Source: Methylibium sp031393925 (GTDB lineage Bacteria; Pseudomonadota; Gammaproteobacteria; Burkholderiales; Burkholderiaceae_C). From it: 25,131 nucleotides of DNA. The notes under the pieces were generated by a model. That model saw only the letters and a list, made by a program, of their open reading frames with translations, did no database searches and had not been told where the DNA came from. Where the stretch lies: contig NZ_JANMWL010000101.1 in assembly GCF_031393925.1 (NCBI RefSeq), positions 1-25,131 on the forward strand, read 5' to 3'. The translations under genes were made by a program, and so were the position numbers. This document shows positions 16,488 to 25,131 of the stretch, piece after piece; positions within the stretch are counted from its first letter, which is position 1; each line of letters begins with the position of its first letter.

Positions 16488-17114
16488 ATGATCGACACAC
16501 TCACCACCGAAGCCTTCCTCGACGCCCTGGCCAGCGGCAGCGCCACGCCCGGCGGTGGCAGCGCCGCGGCGGTGATGGGCTCGATGGGCGCGGCCCTCGT
16601 CTCGATGGTCGCCAACCTCACCATCGGCAAGAAGGGCTACGAAGCGGTCGAGCCGGGGATGCGCCAGCTGCTGGCCGAGTCCGAAGCGCTGCGCACGAAG
16701 CTCGCCGCCATGGTGGCCGAGGACGTGGCCGCCTTCGATTCGCTCATGGCCGGCTACAAGTTGCCCAAGGGCACGGACGACGAAAAGGCCGCGCGCAGCG
16801 CCGCCATCCAGCGCGGACTCGTGCTCGCCACCGAGGCGCCGCTGGCTTGCGCTCGTGCGTGTGCAGAGGGCGTGCGGCTGGCAGCCCGCGCCGTGGAGCA
16901 CGGCAACCTCAATGTCATCAGCGACGTCGGCGTGGGCGTGCTGGCTTCATGGGCGGCCTTGCGCAGCGCCGCTCTCAACGTGCGCATCAACGCACCGCAG
17001 ATCAAGGACCGCGGGTTTGCCGACCGCGCCATCAACGAGCTGAACGCCCTGCTCGCCGAATGCGGGCCGCTCAGCGAGCGCGTGCATGACGCTGTCGTGG
17101 CCAAGATGGGTTGA
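16488..17114 (+). CDS. fchA: Methenyl-tetrahydrofolate cyclohydrolase
   Basis: A 208-residue protein of the cyclodeaminase/cyclohydrolase (FTCD_C) family. It interconverts 10-formyl- and 5,10-methenyl-tetrahydrofolate and thus links FtfL to MtdA. Family marks are the glycine-rich TPGGGSAAAVMGSMGAALVSMVANLT near residues 20-45, the acidic EDVAAFDSLMAGYKLPK around 78-95, and NVISDVGVGVLASWAALRSAALNVRIN near 140-167. The enzyme is mostly helical and works as a dimer. It starts 36 bases after the mtdA stop with a purine-rich AAAGAGACG upstream. The mtdA-fchA pair is a hallmark of methylotrophs using the tetrahydrofolate branch. No unusual residues are seen. Confidence 0.95.
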   Translation: MIDTLTTEAFLDALASGSATPGGGSAAAVMGSMGAALVSMVANLTIGKKGYEAVEPGMRQLLAESEALRTKLAAMVAEDVAAFDSLMAGYKLPKGTDDEKAARSAAIQRGLVLATEAPLACARACAEGVRLAARAVEHGNLNVISDVGVGVLASWAALRSAALNVRINAPQIKDRGFADRAINELNALLAECGPLSERVHDAVVAKMG

Positions 17115-17191
17115 GGGCGGCCCCGGCAAAGGGCCGAGAGCAGCTCAGGACCTAAATCGAATCAAGTCGAATCAAGTAATAGGAGAACCAG

Positions 17192-18361
17192 ATGGACATC
17201 CATGAATACCAGGCCAAGGAACTGCTCGCCGGCTTCGGCGTGCCGGTGCCGCGCGGCAGCGTCGCCTACGGCGCCGACCAGGCCGTCTATGCCGCCACTG
17301 AACTGGGCGGTTGGCATTGGGCCGTCAAGGCGCAGATCCACTCCGGCGGGCGCGGCAAGGCCGGTGGCGTCAAGCTCTGCCGCACCTACGGGGAAGTGGC
17401 CGCCGCCGCCAAGGCCATGCTCGGCGCCACCATGGTGACCAGCCAGACCGGGCCGCAGGGCAAGGTGGTGAACCGCCTGTACGTGGAAGTGGCCGAGCCC
17501 TTCACGCGCGAGCTGTATCTGGGCTTCGTGCTGGACCGCAAGATCGAGCGCATCCGCGTCATCGCCTCGGCGCAAGGCGGCATGGAGATCGAGGACATTG
17601 CGCACTCCAATCCCGAATCGATCCTGCAGATCGAGGTGGAGCCGGCGGTCGGCCTGCAGCCGTTCCAGGCACGCGAGCTGGCCTTTGGGCTGGGCCTCAA
17701 TATCAAGCAGGTGAGCCAGGCGGTGACGACCATCCTCGGCTGCTACCGCGCCTTTCGCGACCTCGACGCGACCATGGTGGAGATCAATCCTCTGGTGGTC
17801 ACCAAGGACGACCGCGTGGTCGCACTCGACGCCAAGATGAGTTTTGATGACAACGCGCTGTTTCGCCGCCGCAAGGTGGCCGAGATGCGCGACGTGGCGC
17901 AAGAAGACCCGCGCGAGGCGCAGGCCAGCCAGCACGGCCTCAACTACGTGGGCCTGGAAGGCGACATCGGCTGCATCATCAATGGCGCCGGCCTCGCCAT
18001 GGCGACCATGGACATGATCAAGTACGCGGGCGGCGAGCCGGCGAACTTTCTCGACGTGGGCGGCGGCGCCTCGCCCGAGCGCGTGCAGACGGCCTTCAAC
18101 CTGGTGCTGTCGGACAAGAAGGTCAAGGCGATCCTGGTCAACATCTTCGCCGGTATCAACCGCTGCGACTGGGTGGCGCAAGGCGTGGTGCAGGCCGCGC
18201 GCAACCTGAAGGTGCCGCTGATCGTGCGGCTGGCCGGCACCAACGTCGAAGAGGGCAACAAGATCGTGCGCGAGTGCGGCCTGCCCATCATCACCGCCGA
18301 CTCGCTGGCCGACGCGGCGCAGAAGGCCGTTGCGGCTGCGAGAGCGCACGTCCCGGCATGA
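17192..18361 (+). CDS. mtkA: Malate-CoA ligase (malate thiokinase), beta subunit
   Basis: With MtkB it makes malyl-CoA from malate, CoA and ATP. The 389-residue protein is an ATP-grasp, SucC-like subunit starting DIHEYQAKELLAGFGVPVP. It carries the nucleotide-binding VKAQIHSGGRGKAGGVKL (about 46-63), the metal-binding region ATMVEINPLVVTKDDRVVALDAKM (around 190-213) and the C-terminal NGAGLAMATMDMIKYAGG with NFLDVGGGA. SucC of the citric-acid cycle has the same fold, so the assignment rests on context: it is paired with mtkB, ppc and mclA. AGGAG at 17181-17185 gives a strong ribosome site. Upstream is a doubled GAATCAAGT. The gap to mtkB is unusually long at 163 bases and holds a repeat pair. 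Confidence 0.93.
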   Translation: MDIHEYQAKELLAGFGVPVPRGSVAYGADQAVYAATELGGWHWAVKAQIHSGGRGKAGGVKLCRTYGEVAAAAKAMLGATMVTSQTGPQGKVVNRLYVEVAEPFTRELYLGFVLDRKIERIRVIASAQGGMEIEDIAHSNPESILQIEVEPAVGLQPFQARELAFGLGLNIKQVSQAVTTILGCYRAFRDLDATMVEINPLVVTKDDRVVALDAKMSFDDNALFRRRKVAEMRDVAQEDPREAQASQHGLNYVGLEGDIGCIINGAGLAMATMDMIKYAGGEPANFLDVGGGASPERVQTAFNLVLSDKKVKAILVNIFAGINRCDWVAQGVVQAARNLKVPLIVRLAGTNVEEGNKIVRECGLPIITADSLADAAQKAVAAARAHVPA

Positions 18362-18385
18362 AGAGCGCCCTCACCACGATGTGTT

Positions 18386-18482
18386 GCTCCCTCCCCCGCT
18401 GGGGGAGGACTGGGGGTGGGGCCCCAGCCGGAACGGGCCACTGCCTTGCCCCCATCCCGGTCTTTCCCCAAACGGGCAAGGC
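18386..18482. repeat. BIME-like repeat pair between mtkA and mtkB
   Basis: Two GC-rich units in opposite orientation lie in the mtkA-mtkB gap. The first begins GCTCCCTCCCCCGCTGGGGG and runs into ACTGGGGGTGGGGCC. The second runs CCCCCATCCCGGTCTTTCCC and ends ACGGGCAAGGCGC. This copy is more diverged than those at 19457 and 23399 but has the same layout. Within an mRNA it would form a large stem-loop between two subunits of one enzyme. Confidence 0.7.
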
Positions 18483-18524
18483 GCTACAGGCCGGCCGCCA
18501 TCTGACCACTGAAGAGGTAAACAC

Positions 18525-19415
18525 ATGAGCATCCTCATCGACGAAACCACCCGCGTGATCGTGCAGGGCTTCACCGGCGACAAGGCCACCTTCCACTCCA
18601 GGGAAATGATCGCCTACGGCACCAACGTCGTCGGCGGCGTGACACCCGGCAAGGGCGGCCAGACGCATCTCGACCGACCGGTGTTCAACACCGTCAAGGA
18701 AGCGGTCAAGGCGACCGGCGCCGAAGCCAGCCTCCTGTTCGTGCCGCCGCCGTTCGCGGCCGACGCGCTGATGGAAGCGGCCGACGCGGGCTTGAAGCTC
18801 GTGTGCATCATCACCGACGGCATTCCGGCGCAGGACATGATGCGCGTCAAGCGCTACCTGCGGCGCTACTCGAAGGAAACGCGCACCACCGTGGTCGGCC
18901 CTAACTGCGCCGGCATCATCTCGGCCGGGCGGGCCATGCTCGGCATCATGCCGGGCAACATCTACCAGCGCGGCAATGTCGGCATCGTGTCGCGCTCGGG
19001 CACGCTCGGCTACGAGGCCGCGGCGCAGATGAAGGCGCTGGGCATCGGCGTCACCACCAGCGTGGGCATCGGCGGTGACCCGATCAACGGCAGCTCCTTC
19101 CTCGACCACCTCGAGCGCTTCGAGGCCGACCCCGAGACCGAGGCCGTGATCATGATCGGCGAGATCGGCGGCCCGCAGGAAGCCGAGGCCTCGGCCTGGG
19201 TGAAGGCGAACATGAGCAAGCCGGTGGTCGGCTACGTGGCCGGCCTTACCGCGCCCAAGGGTCGCCGCATGGGGCATGCGGGCGCGATCATTTCGGCGGT
19301 CGGCGACACGGCCGGCGAGAAGGCCGAGATCATGCTCAGCTTCGGTTTGCTGGTGGCCCCGAGTGCGGCCGAACTCGGCTCCACCGTGGCGCAGGCGCTG
19401 TCGAAAGGGCGGTGA
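18525..19415 (+). CDS. mtkB: Malate-CoA ligase (malate thiokinase), alpha subunit
   Basis: A 296-residue SucD-like subunit that binds CoA and carries the phosphohistidine. Visible are the Rossmann CoA-binding start SILIDETTRVIVQGFTGDKATFHS, GGVTPGKGGQTH (37-48), VVGPNCAGIISAG (123-135), NVGIVSRSGTLGYEA (151-165) and the active-site block GRRMGHAGAIISA with His 251. Length equals that of known MtkB and SucD. GAGGT a few bases before the ATG is a good ribosome site, so translation can restart after the repeat pair upstream. Succinyl-CoA synthetase alpha is the alternative on sequence alone; the gene order argues for malate thiokinase. The 150-base gap to ppc again holds a repeat pair. Confidence 0.93.
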   Translation: MSILIDETTRVIVQGFTGDKATFHSREMIAYGTNVVGGVTPGKGGQTHLDRPVFNTVKEAVKATGAEASLLFVPPPFAADALMEAADAGLKLVCIITDGIPAQDMMRVKRYLRRYSKETRTTVVGPNCAGIISAGRAMLGIMPGNIYQRGNVGIVSRSGTLGYEAAAQMKALGIGVTTSVGIGGDPINGSSFLDHLERFEADPETEAVIMIGEIGGPQEAEASAWVKANMSKPVVGYVAGLTAPKGRRMGHAGAIISAVGDTAGEKAEIMLSFGLLVAPSAAELGSTVAQALSKGR

Positions 19416-19456
19416 GCGTGCTTGCCGCCCGCATCCAGACCGACCTACAGCGCTCC

Positions 19457-19550
19457 GCTCCCTCCCCCTCTGGGGGAGGGCTGGGGTGGGGGCCGGTGCA
19501 GGCTAGCGAGCGGCCCCCATCCCAAGCTTCCCCCAGAGTGGGAAGGAGCC
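19457..19550. repeat. BIME-like repeat pair between mtkB and ppc
   Basis: Two units in opposite orientation flank a central GCAGGCTAGCGAGCGGCC. The left unit is GCTCCCTCCCCCTCTGGGGG with a GAGGGCTGGGGTGGGGGCC tail. The right unit, read leftward, starts GGCTCCTTCCCACTCTGGGG. The whole 94-bp element is nearly the same as the one at 23399-23492, 4 kb away. Confidence 0.8.
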
Positions 19551-19565
19551 GTCCGAGGTGACCCC

Positions 19566-22343
<2,778 letters not shown>

Positions 22344-22373
22344 ACTTTTTTACTTCACGCACAAGGAACCACC

Positions 22374-23357
22374 ATGAGCTTCACCATCATCGACCAGGCC
22401 ACCCCGCGCCTGCACCGCTCCGAACTCGCCGTGCCGGGCTCCAACCCGGCGATGTTCGAGAAGGCCGCGGCGAGCGCTGCCGACATCATCTTTCTGGACC
22501 TCGAGGACGCCGTCGCACCCGACGACAAACCGCAGGCGCGCAAGAACATCGTGCAGGCGCTCAACGACGTCGACTGGGGCACCAAGACGATGATGATCCG
22601 CATCAACGGCCTGGACACCCACTACATGTACCGCGACGTGGTCGACATCGTCGAAGCCTGCCCGCGGCTGGACATGATCCTCATCCCCAAGGCCGGCACG
22701 GCGGCCGACGTGTACGCGGTCGACATGATGGTCACGCAGATCGAGAACGCCTACAAACGCAGCAAGCGCATCGGCTTTGAAGTGCTGATCGAAACCGCCC
22801 TCGGCATGGCCAACGTGGAAGCCATCGCGCAGTCGAGCAAGCGCCTCGAAGCCATGAGCTTCGGCGTGGCCGACTACGCGGCCTCCACGCGCGCCCGCAC
22901 CACCGTTATCGGCGGCGTCAACAAGGACTCGGTGGTGCTGTCCGACAAGGACGAGAACGGCAACCGCCAGACCTTCTGGACCGACCCCTGGCATGCCGCG
23001 CAGACCCGCATGATGGTGGCCTGCCGCGCCTACGGCCTGCGCCCCATCGACGGCCCGTTCGGCGACTTCGGCGACGCCGACGGCTTCAAGGCCGCGGCCA
23101 ACCGCGCGGCGGTGCTGGGCTACGAGGGCAAGTGGGCGATCCACCCGTCGCAGATCGCGCTGTGCAACGAGGTGTTCACGCCGTCGGAGGCCGAAGTGAC
23201 CAAGGCGCGCCGCATCCTCGAGGCGATGGCGCAGGCGTCCAAGGAAGGCAAGGGCGCGGTGTCGCTCGACGGCCGCTTGATCGACATCGCCAGCATCCGC
23301 ATGGCCGAGGCGTTGATCGCCAAGGCGAATGTGATCAGCGCGGCGACCAAAGGCTGA
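22374..23357 (+). CDS. mclA: Malyl-CoA lyase
   Basis: It cleaves malyl-CoA to acetyl-CoA and glyoxylate, ending the serine cycle. The 327-residue protein is of the HpcH/HpaI-CitE superfamily and matches the known MclA size of about 324. Motifs are HRSELAVPGSNPAMFEKAA near the start, IIFLDLEDAVAPDDKPQAR with the Mg-binding Glu/Asp, MIRINGLDTHYMYRD, ILIPKAGTAADVYAVD, the Mg ligand region FEVLIETALGMANVEAI, and GKWAIHPSQIALCNEVFTP at the C-terminal side. AAGGA precedes the ATG. The citrate-lyase beta subunit (CitE) is shorter and lacks parts of this pattern. As the last gene of the rightward group it is followed by a repeat pair and the convergent LysR gene. Confidence 0.95.
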   Translation: MSFTIIDQATPRLHRSELAVPGSNPAMFEKAAASAADIIFLDLEDAVAPDDKPQARKNIVQALNDVDWGTKTMMIRINGLDTHYMYRDVVDIVEACPRLDMILIPKAGTAADVYAVDMMVTQIENAYKRSKRIGFEVLIETALGMANVEAIAQSSKRLEAMSFGVADYAASTRARTTVIGGVNKDSVVLSDKDENGNRQTFWTDPWHAAQTRMMVACRAYGLRPIDGPFGDFGDADGFKAAANRAAVLGYEGKWAIHPSQIALCNEVFTPSEAEVTKARRILEAMAQASKEGKGAVSLDGRLIDIASIRMAEALIAKANVISAATKG

Positions 23358-23366
23358 TCGAATCGT

Positions 23367-23492
23367 CTCCCTCCCCAAAGGGCGAGGGATCGTATTTGCC
23401 CCTCACCCGCTGGGGGAGGGCCGGGGTGGGGGCCAGCGCAGGCTAGCGAGCGGCCCCCCCATCCCAAGCTTCCCCCAGCGGGGGAAGGAGCC
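23367..23492. repeat. REP-like unit plus BIME-like pair after mclA
   Basis: A short unit (23367-23389) with arms CTCCCTCCCC and GGGCGAGGGA is followed by a full pair at 23399-23492. The pair repeats the element at 19457-19550 almost base for base, including the central GCAGGCTAGCGAGCGGCC. Lying between convergent genes, it may help end both transcripts. Confidence 0.8.
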
Positions 23493-23506
23493 ACTCCCAT
23501 CCCGTC

Positions 23507-24535
23507 TCAAGCGGCCGATCTCGTCGCCTTTTTGCGCGGCACCGCCAAAGCCGACTTCACCCCCTCGTCCCCCTTCGGCACCGAAGCCGCCGGGCTGCGG
23601 TGCGGCAAATGCTTCAGCCGCCGCTGGATCCATGCCTCGCCGTGCTCGCACAGATAGCTCTCGAACGCCGAGGCCGCCAGCGGCAGCGGCCGGGCCGCCA
23701 GGTGCATCACGTACCAGTCGCGCTCGATCGGGTTGTCGGCCAGCGGCAGCAGCTTGATCAGCGACGACTCGAGCTCATGCACGCAGGCGTGCAGCGACAG
23801 GAAGGCGACGCCGAAGCCGGCCGCGCACATCTGTTTGATCGCCTCGTTGCTCGACATCTCCGAGCCGATGACCGGCGCCACGCCCGCCTCCTTGAACAGC
23901 TGCTCGACCGTGGTGCGCGTGCCCGAGCCGCGCTCGCGCACCAGCAGGTTGGCGTCGTTGAGCGCGGCCAGCCGAAGGTCGGCAACCGCCATGAGCGGAT
24001 GCGTCGGCGCGGCGATGAAGGCCATCGGATGCTTGGCGAACGCGGCCGACACCGTCTTCAGCTCGGTCGGCGGGCGGCCCATGATGGCCAGGTCGACCTC
24101 CTGCGTGGCGAGCTGCTGCACGATCTCGGCGCGGTTGCCGACCGAGAGCTTGACCTTGACCTTGGGGTGCGCGCGCACGAACTCCAGCAGCAGCGGCGGC
24201 AACAGGTATTCGGCGGTGGTGACCGCACCCACGCGCAGCAGGCCGGCCACTTCGCCGCAATGCATCGACATCGCCTCGCCGGCCTCGCGCCACAGACCCA
24301 GGATGCGTTCTGCGTAGCCCGCGAGCAGCTCGCCCGCGTCGGTGAGCTTGATGCCGCGGCCGGTGCGGCGCAGCAGCGGCGTGCCGGCCGAGTCTTCCAG
24401 GATGCCGAGCTGGATGGAGACGGCCGGCTGCGTGAGGTGCATCTCTTCGGCCGCGCGCGACACGCTGCCCAGCCGCGCGACGGCATGGAAGGCGGCGAGC
24501 TGGCGGAAGGTGGCGTTCTTGAGGGGGCTGCTCAT
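23507..24535 (-). CDS. LysR-family regulator, CbbR/QscR-like
   Basis: A 342-residue DNA-binding regulator. The N-terminal winged helix is clear: FRQLAAFHAVARLGSVSRAA (10-29) and MHLTQPAVSIQLGILED (32-48), followed by LLRRTGRGIKLTDAGELLAGYAERIL. The effector domain shows LRVGAVTTAEYLLPPLLLEF and SVGNRAEIVQQLATQEVDLAIMGRPP, a block typical of CbbR-type regulators of carbon assimilation. In Methylobacterium, QscR is a CbbR relative that activates the serine-cycle genes and senses C1 metabolites. Position at the end of the island makes a QscR role likely here, but no symbol is assigned because orthology was not tested. The C-terminal ~34 residues (from about HLPHRSPAASVPKGDEGVK) are basic, low-complexity and longer than usual. 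A role for a different CbbR cannot be excluded. Confidence 0.88.
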   Translation of the reverse strand: MSSPLKNATFRQLAAFHAVARLGSVSRAAEEMHLTQPAVSIQLGILEDSAGTPLLRRTGRGIKLTDAGELLAGYAERILGLWREAGEAMSMHCGEVAGLLRVGAVTTAEYLLPPLLLEFVRAHPKVKVKLSVGNRAEIVQQLATQEVDLAIMGRPPTELKTVSAAFAKHPMAFIAAPTHPLMAVADLRLAALNDANLLVRERGSGTRTTVEQLFKEAGVAPVIGSEMSSNEAIKQMCAAGFGVAFLSLHACVHELESSLIKLLPLADNPIERDWYVMHLAARPLPLAASAFESYLCEHGEAWIQRRLKHLPHRSPAASVPKGDEGVKSALAVPRKKATRSAA

Positions 24536-24860
24536 GGCGGCGGTGTCGTGGGGTCAGAGGCTAGGGGATGCGGGGGTCGACTTTCTGTTCCGAGCAAGCG
24601 AATCGCCGTGCAGGGGCTAGCCTCGCCCCCGCCCACGAACCCACCGTGAGCCACCGTGGACGCATCGTCTCACGCAAGCAAGTACGACGGTTCGACGATC
24701 TGCGACGAGGCGGCCTCAACTCCTGAGCTTGCCGATCGTGGCCAACGTGGCCGTCGCCAGAGGGGGATTGCTCAAGGGGCATAGCGGCCGTGAACCGTAG
24801 GTCGTTGACTGACCTCTCTGAGCAGAGATGACGTTAGTTGGGGAGGGTGCAGTCGCCCTT
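24536..24860. other. Non-coding stretch upstream of the LysR gene
   Basis: I see no supported gene in these 325 bases; the short leftward frames are rich in Arg/Pro and have no family look. It should hold the LysR promoter at its left end. Noted elements are a hairpin GGGGC/GCCCC at 24613-24629 around CTAGC, a doubled CCACCGTG at 24641-24658, and a small stem TCTCTG/CAGAGA at 24815-24828 that could follow the gene to the right. TGCAGGGGCTAGCCTCGCCC near 24609-24628 resembles the centre of the BIME-like repeats and may be a decayed copy. Confidence 0.5.
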
Positions 24861-25130
24861 TCACTGCAACGACGGGACGATCGCAAGGCTCTCAACCCCC
24901 AAATCGTGCTTACCGTCAAGAAACAGGCTGACCAGTTGAAGGTGACTGCTCCGAGATTCCGGGACCACGTTTGCCGTTCTCCTGCCAGTCAACTCTTGGA
25001 ATCCGTGCTCGAAGCGAATCGCCCCATGCAGGCTCAACAGGTACCGGTCATGCACCTTGGTGTCTCTGCCGGCGTCCGTATAGGCGCGCAGATAAAGCTG
25101 GCCCCGCTCGTCATCGACAGCCGGTTGAAC
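24861..25130 (-). CDS. C-terminal part of an unrecognised protein (5' end outside window)
   Basis: The leftward frame is open from the right edge to the TGA at 24861-24863, giving 89 residues. It reads VQPAVDDERGQLYLRAYTDA, GRDTKVHDRYLLSLHGAIRF, EHGFQELTGRRTANVVPESR and a tail VSLFLDGKHDLGVESLAIV. A GTG inside the frame is not needed as a start because the frame continues past the edge. The HDRYLL segment followed by a Gly-rich turn faintly recalls phospholipase D-like proteins found in mobile or defence loci, but I cannot support a family. Base composition looks less GC-rich than the island, which may mark different ancestry. No signal or membrane segment is visible in the part seen. Confidence 0.5.
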   Translation of the reverse strand, partial: VQPAVDDERGQLYLRAYTDAGRDTKVHDRYLLSLHGAIRFEHGFQELTGRRTANVVPESRSSHLQLVSLFLDGKHDLGVESLAIVPSLQ

Positions 25131-25131
25131 C

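Noticed and set aside
14478..16901. Very long antisense open frame opposite hprA, mtdA and fchA
   Set aside because: It is His/Arg/Gly-rich with no family motifs, and it lies opposite three well-identified genes. Long antisense frames are expected at this GC content.
17192..19415. sucCD (succinyl-CoA synthetase) instead of mtkAB
   Set aside because: The fold is shared, but placement between fchA and ppc-mclA and close fit to known MtkA/MtkB lengths favour malate thiokinase; sequence alone would not fully exclude sucCD.
19422..19565. N-terminal extension of PEP carboxylase
   Set aside because: The in-frame extension translates the BIME-like repeat (proline/glycine-rich PPPLGEGWGGG); the ATG at 19566 with its own ribosome site gives the normal family length.
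24561..24782. Leftward 73-codon frame between the LysR gene and the edge gene
   Set aside because: It is Arg/Pro-rich, has no ribosome site or family resemblance, and probably overlaps the LysR promoter.

Overview
The window is very GC-rich, densely coded DNA. Its protein families and gene order look like a betaproteobacterium of the order Burkholderiales, in the Methylibium/Rubrivivax-like part. That placement is an inference from remembered families, not from a search. The central 14 kb is a serine-cycle C1-assimilation island.

Left part (1-6568). The 3' end of a HipA-type kinase is followed, on the opposite strand, by a fragment that reads like the start of its XRE antitoxin. Next come prfC (release factor 3), a YcaQ-type winged-helix DNA glycosylase, a small secreted protein facing an unrecognised ORF across a palindrome-rich gap, an ASCH-domain protein and a DUF445 membrane protein.

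Centre (6593-23357). A leftward group runs gck, ftfL, folC and possibly a DUF2238 membrane protein. A rightward group runs glyA, sgaA, hprA, mtdA, fchA, mtkA, mtkB, ppc, mclA. The two diverge from a 160-bp control region with a long inverted repeat and a repeated AGACTAAT half-site. FtfL, FchA and MtdA carry formate to methylene-tetrahydrofolate. GlyA adds the C1 unit to glycine to make serine. SgaA and HprA give glycerate, and Gck gives 2-phosphoglycerate. Ppc makes oxaloacetate from phosphoenolpyruvate. MtkAB activates malate, and MclA splits malyl-CoA to acetyl-CoA and glyoxylate. Enolase and malate dehydrogenase are needed but absent here, as are formaldehyde/methanol oxidation genes and a glyoxylate-regeneration route.

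Right part (23507-25131). A CbbR/QscR-like LysR regulator converges on mclA and is the best candidate regulator of the island. After a 325-bp non-coding stretch the window ends inside an unrecognised leftward gene that looks less GC-rich.

A family of GC-rich, hairpin-forming intergenic repeats (REP/BIME-like) recurs through the window. Copies lie inside the serine-cycle transcription unit between mtkA, mtkB and ppc and after mclA. A distinct repeat pair seems to have extended the C-terminus of HprA. I see no wholly new system. The most interesting points are the divergent control region, the repeat-derived tail of HprA, the inverted antitoxin remnant and the three stacked palindromes near 4.1 kb.
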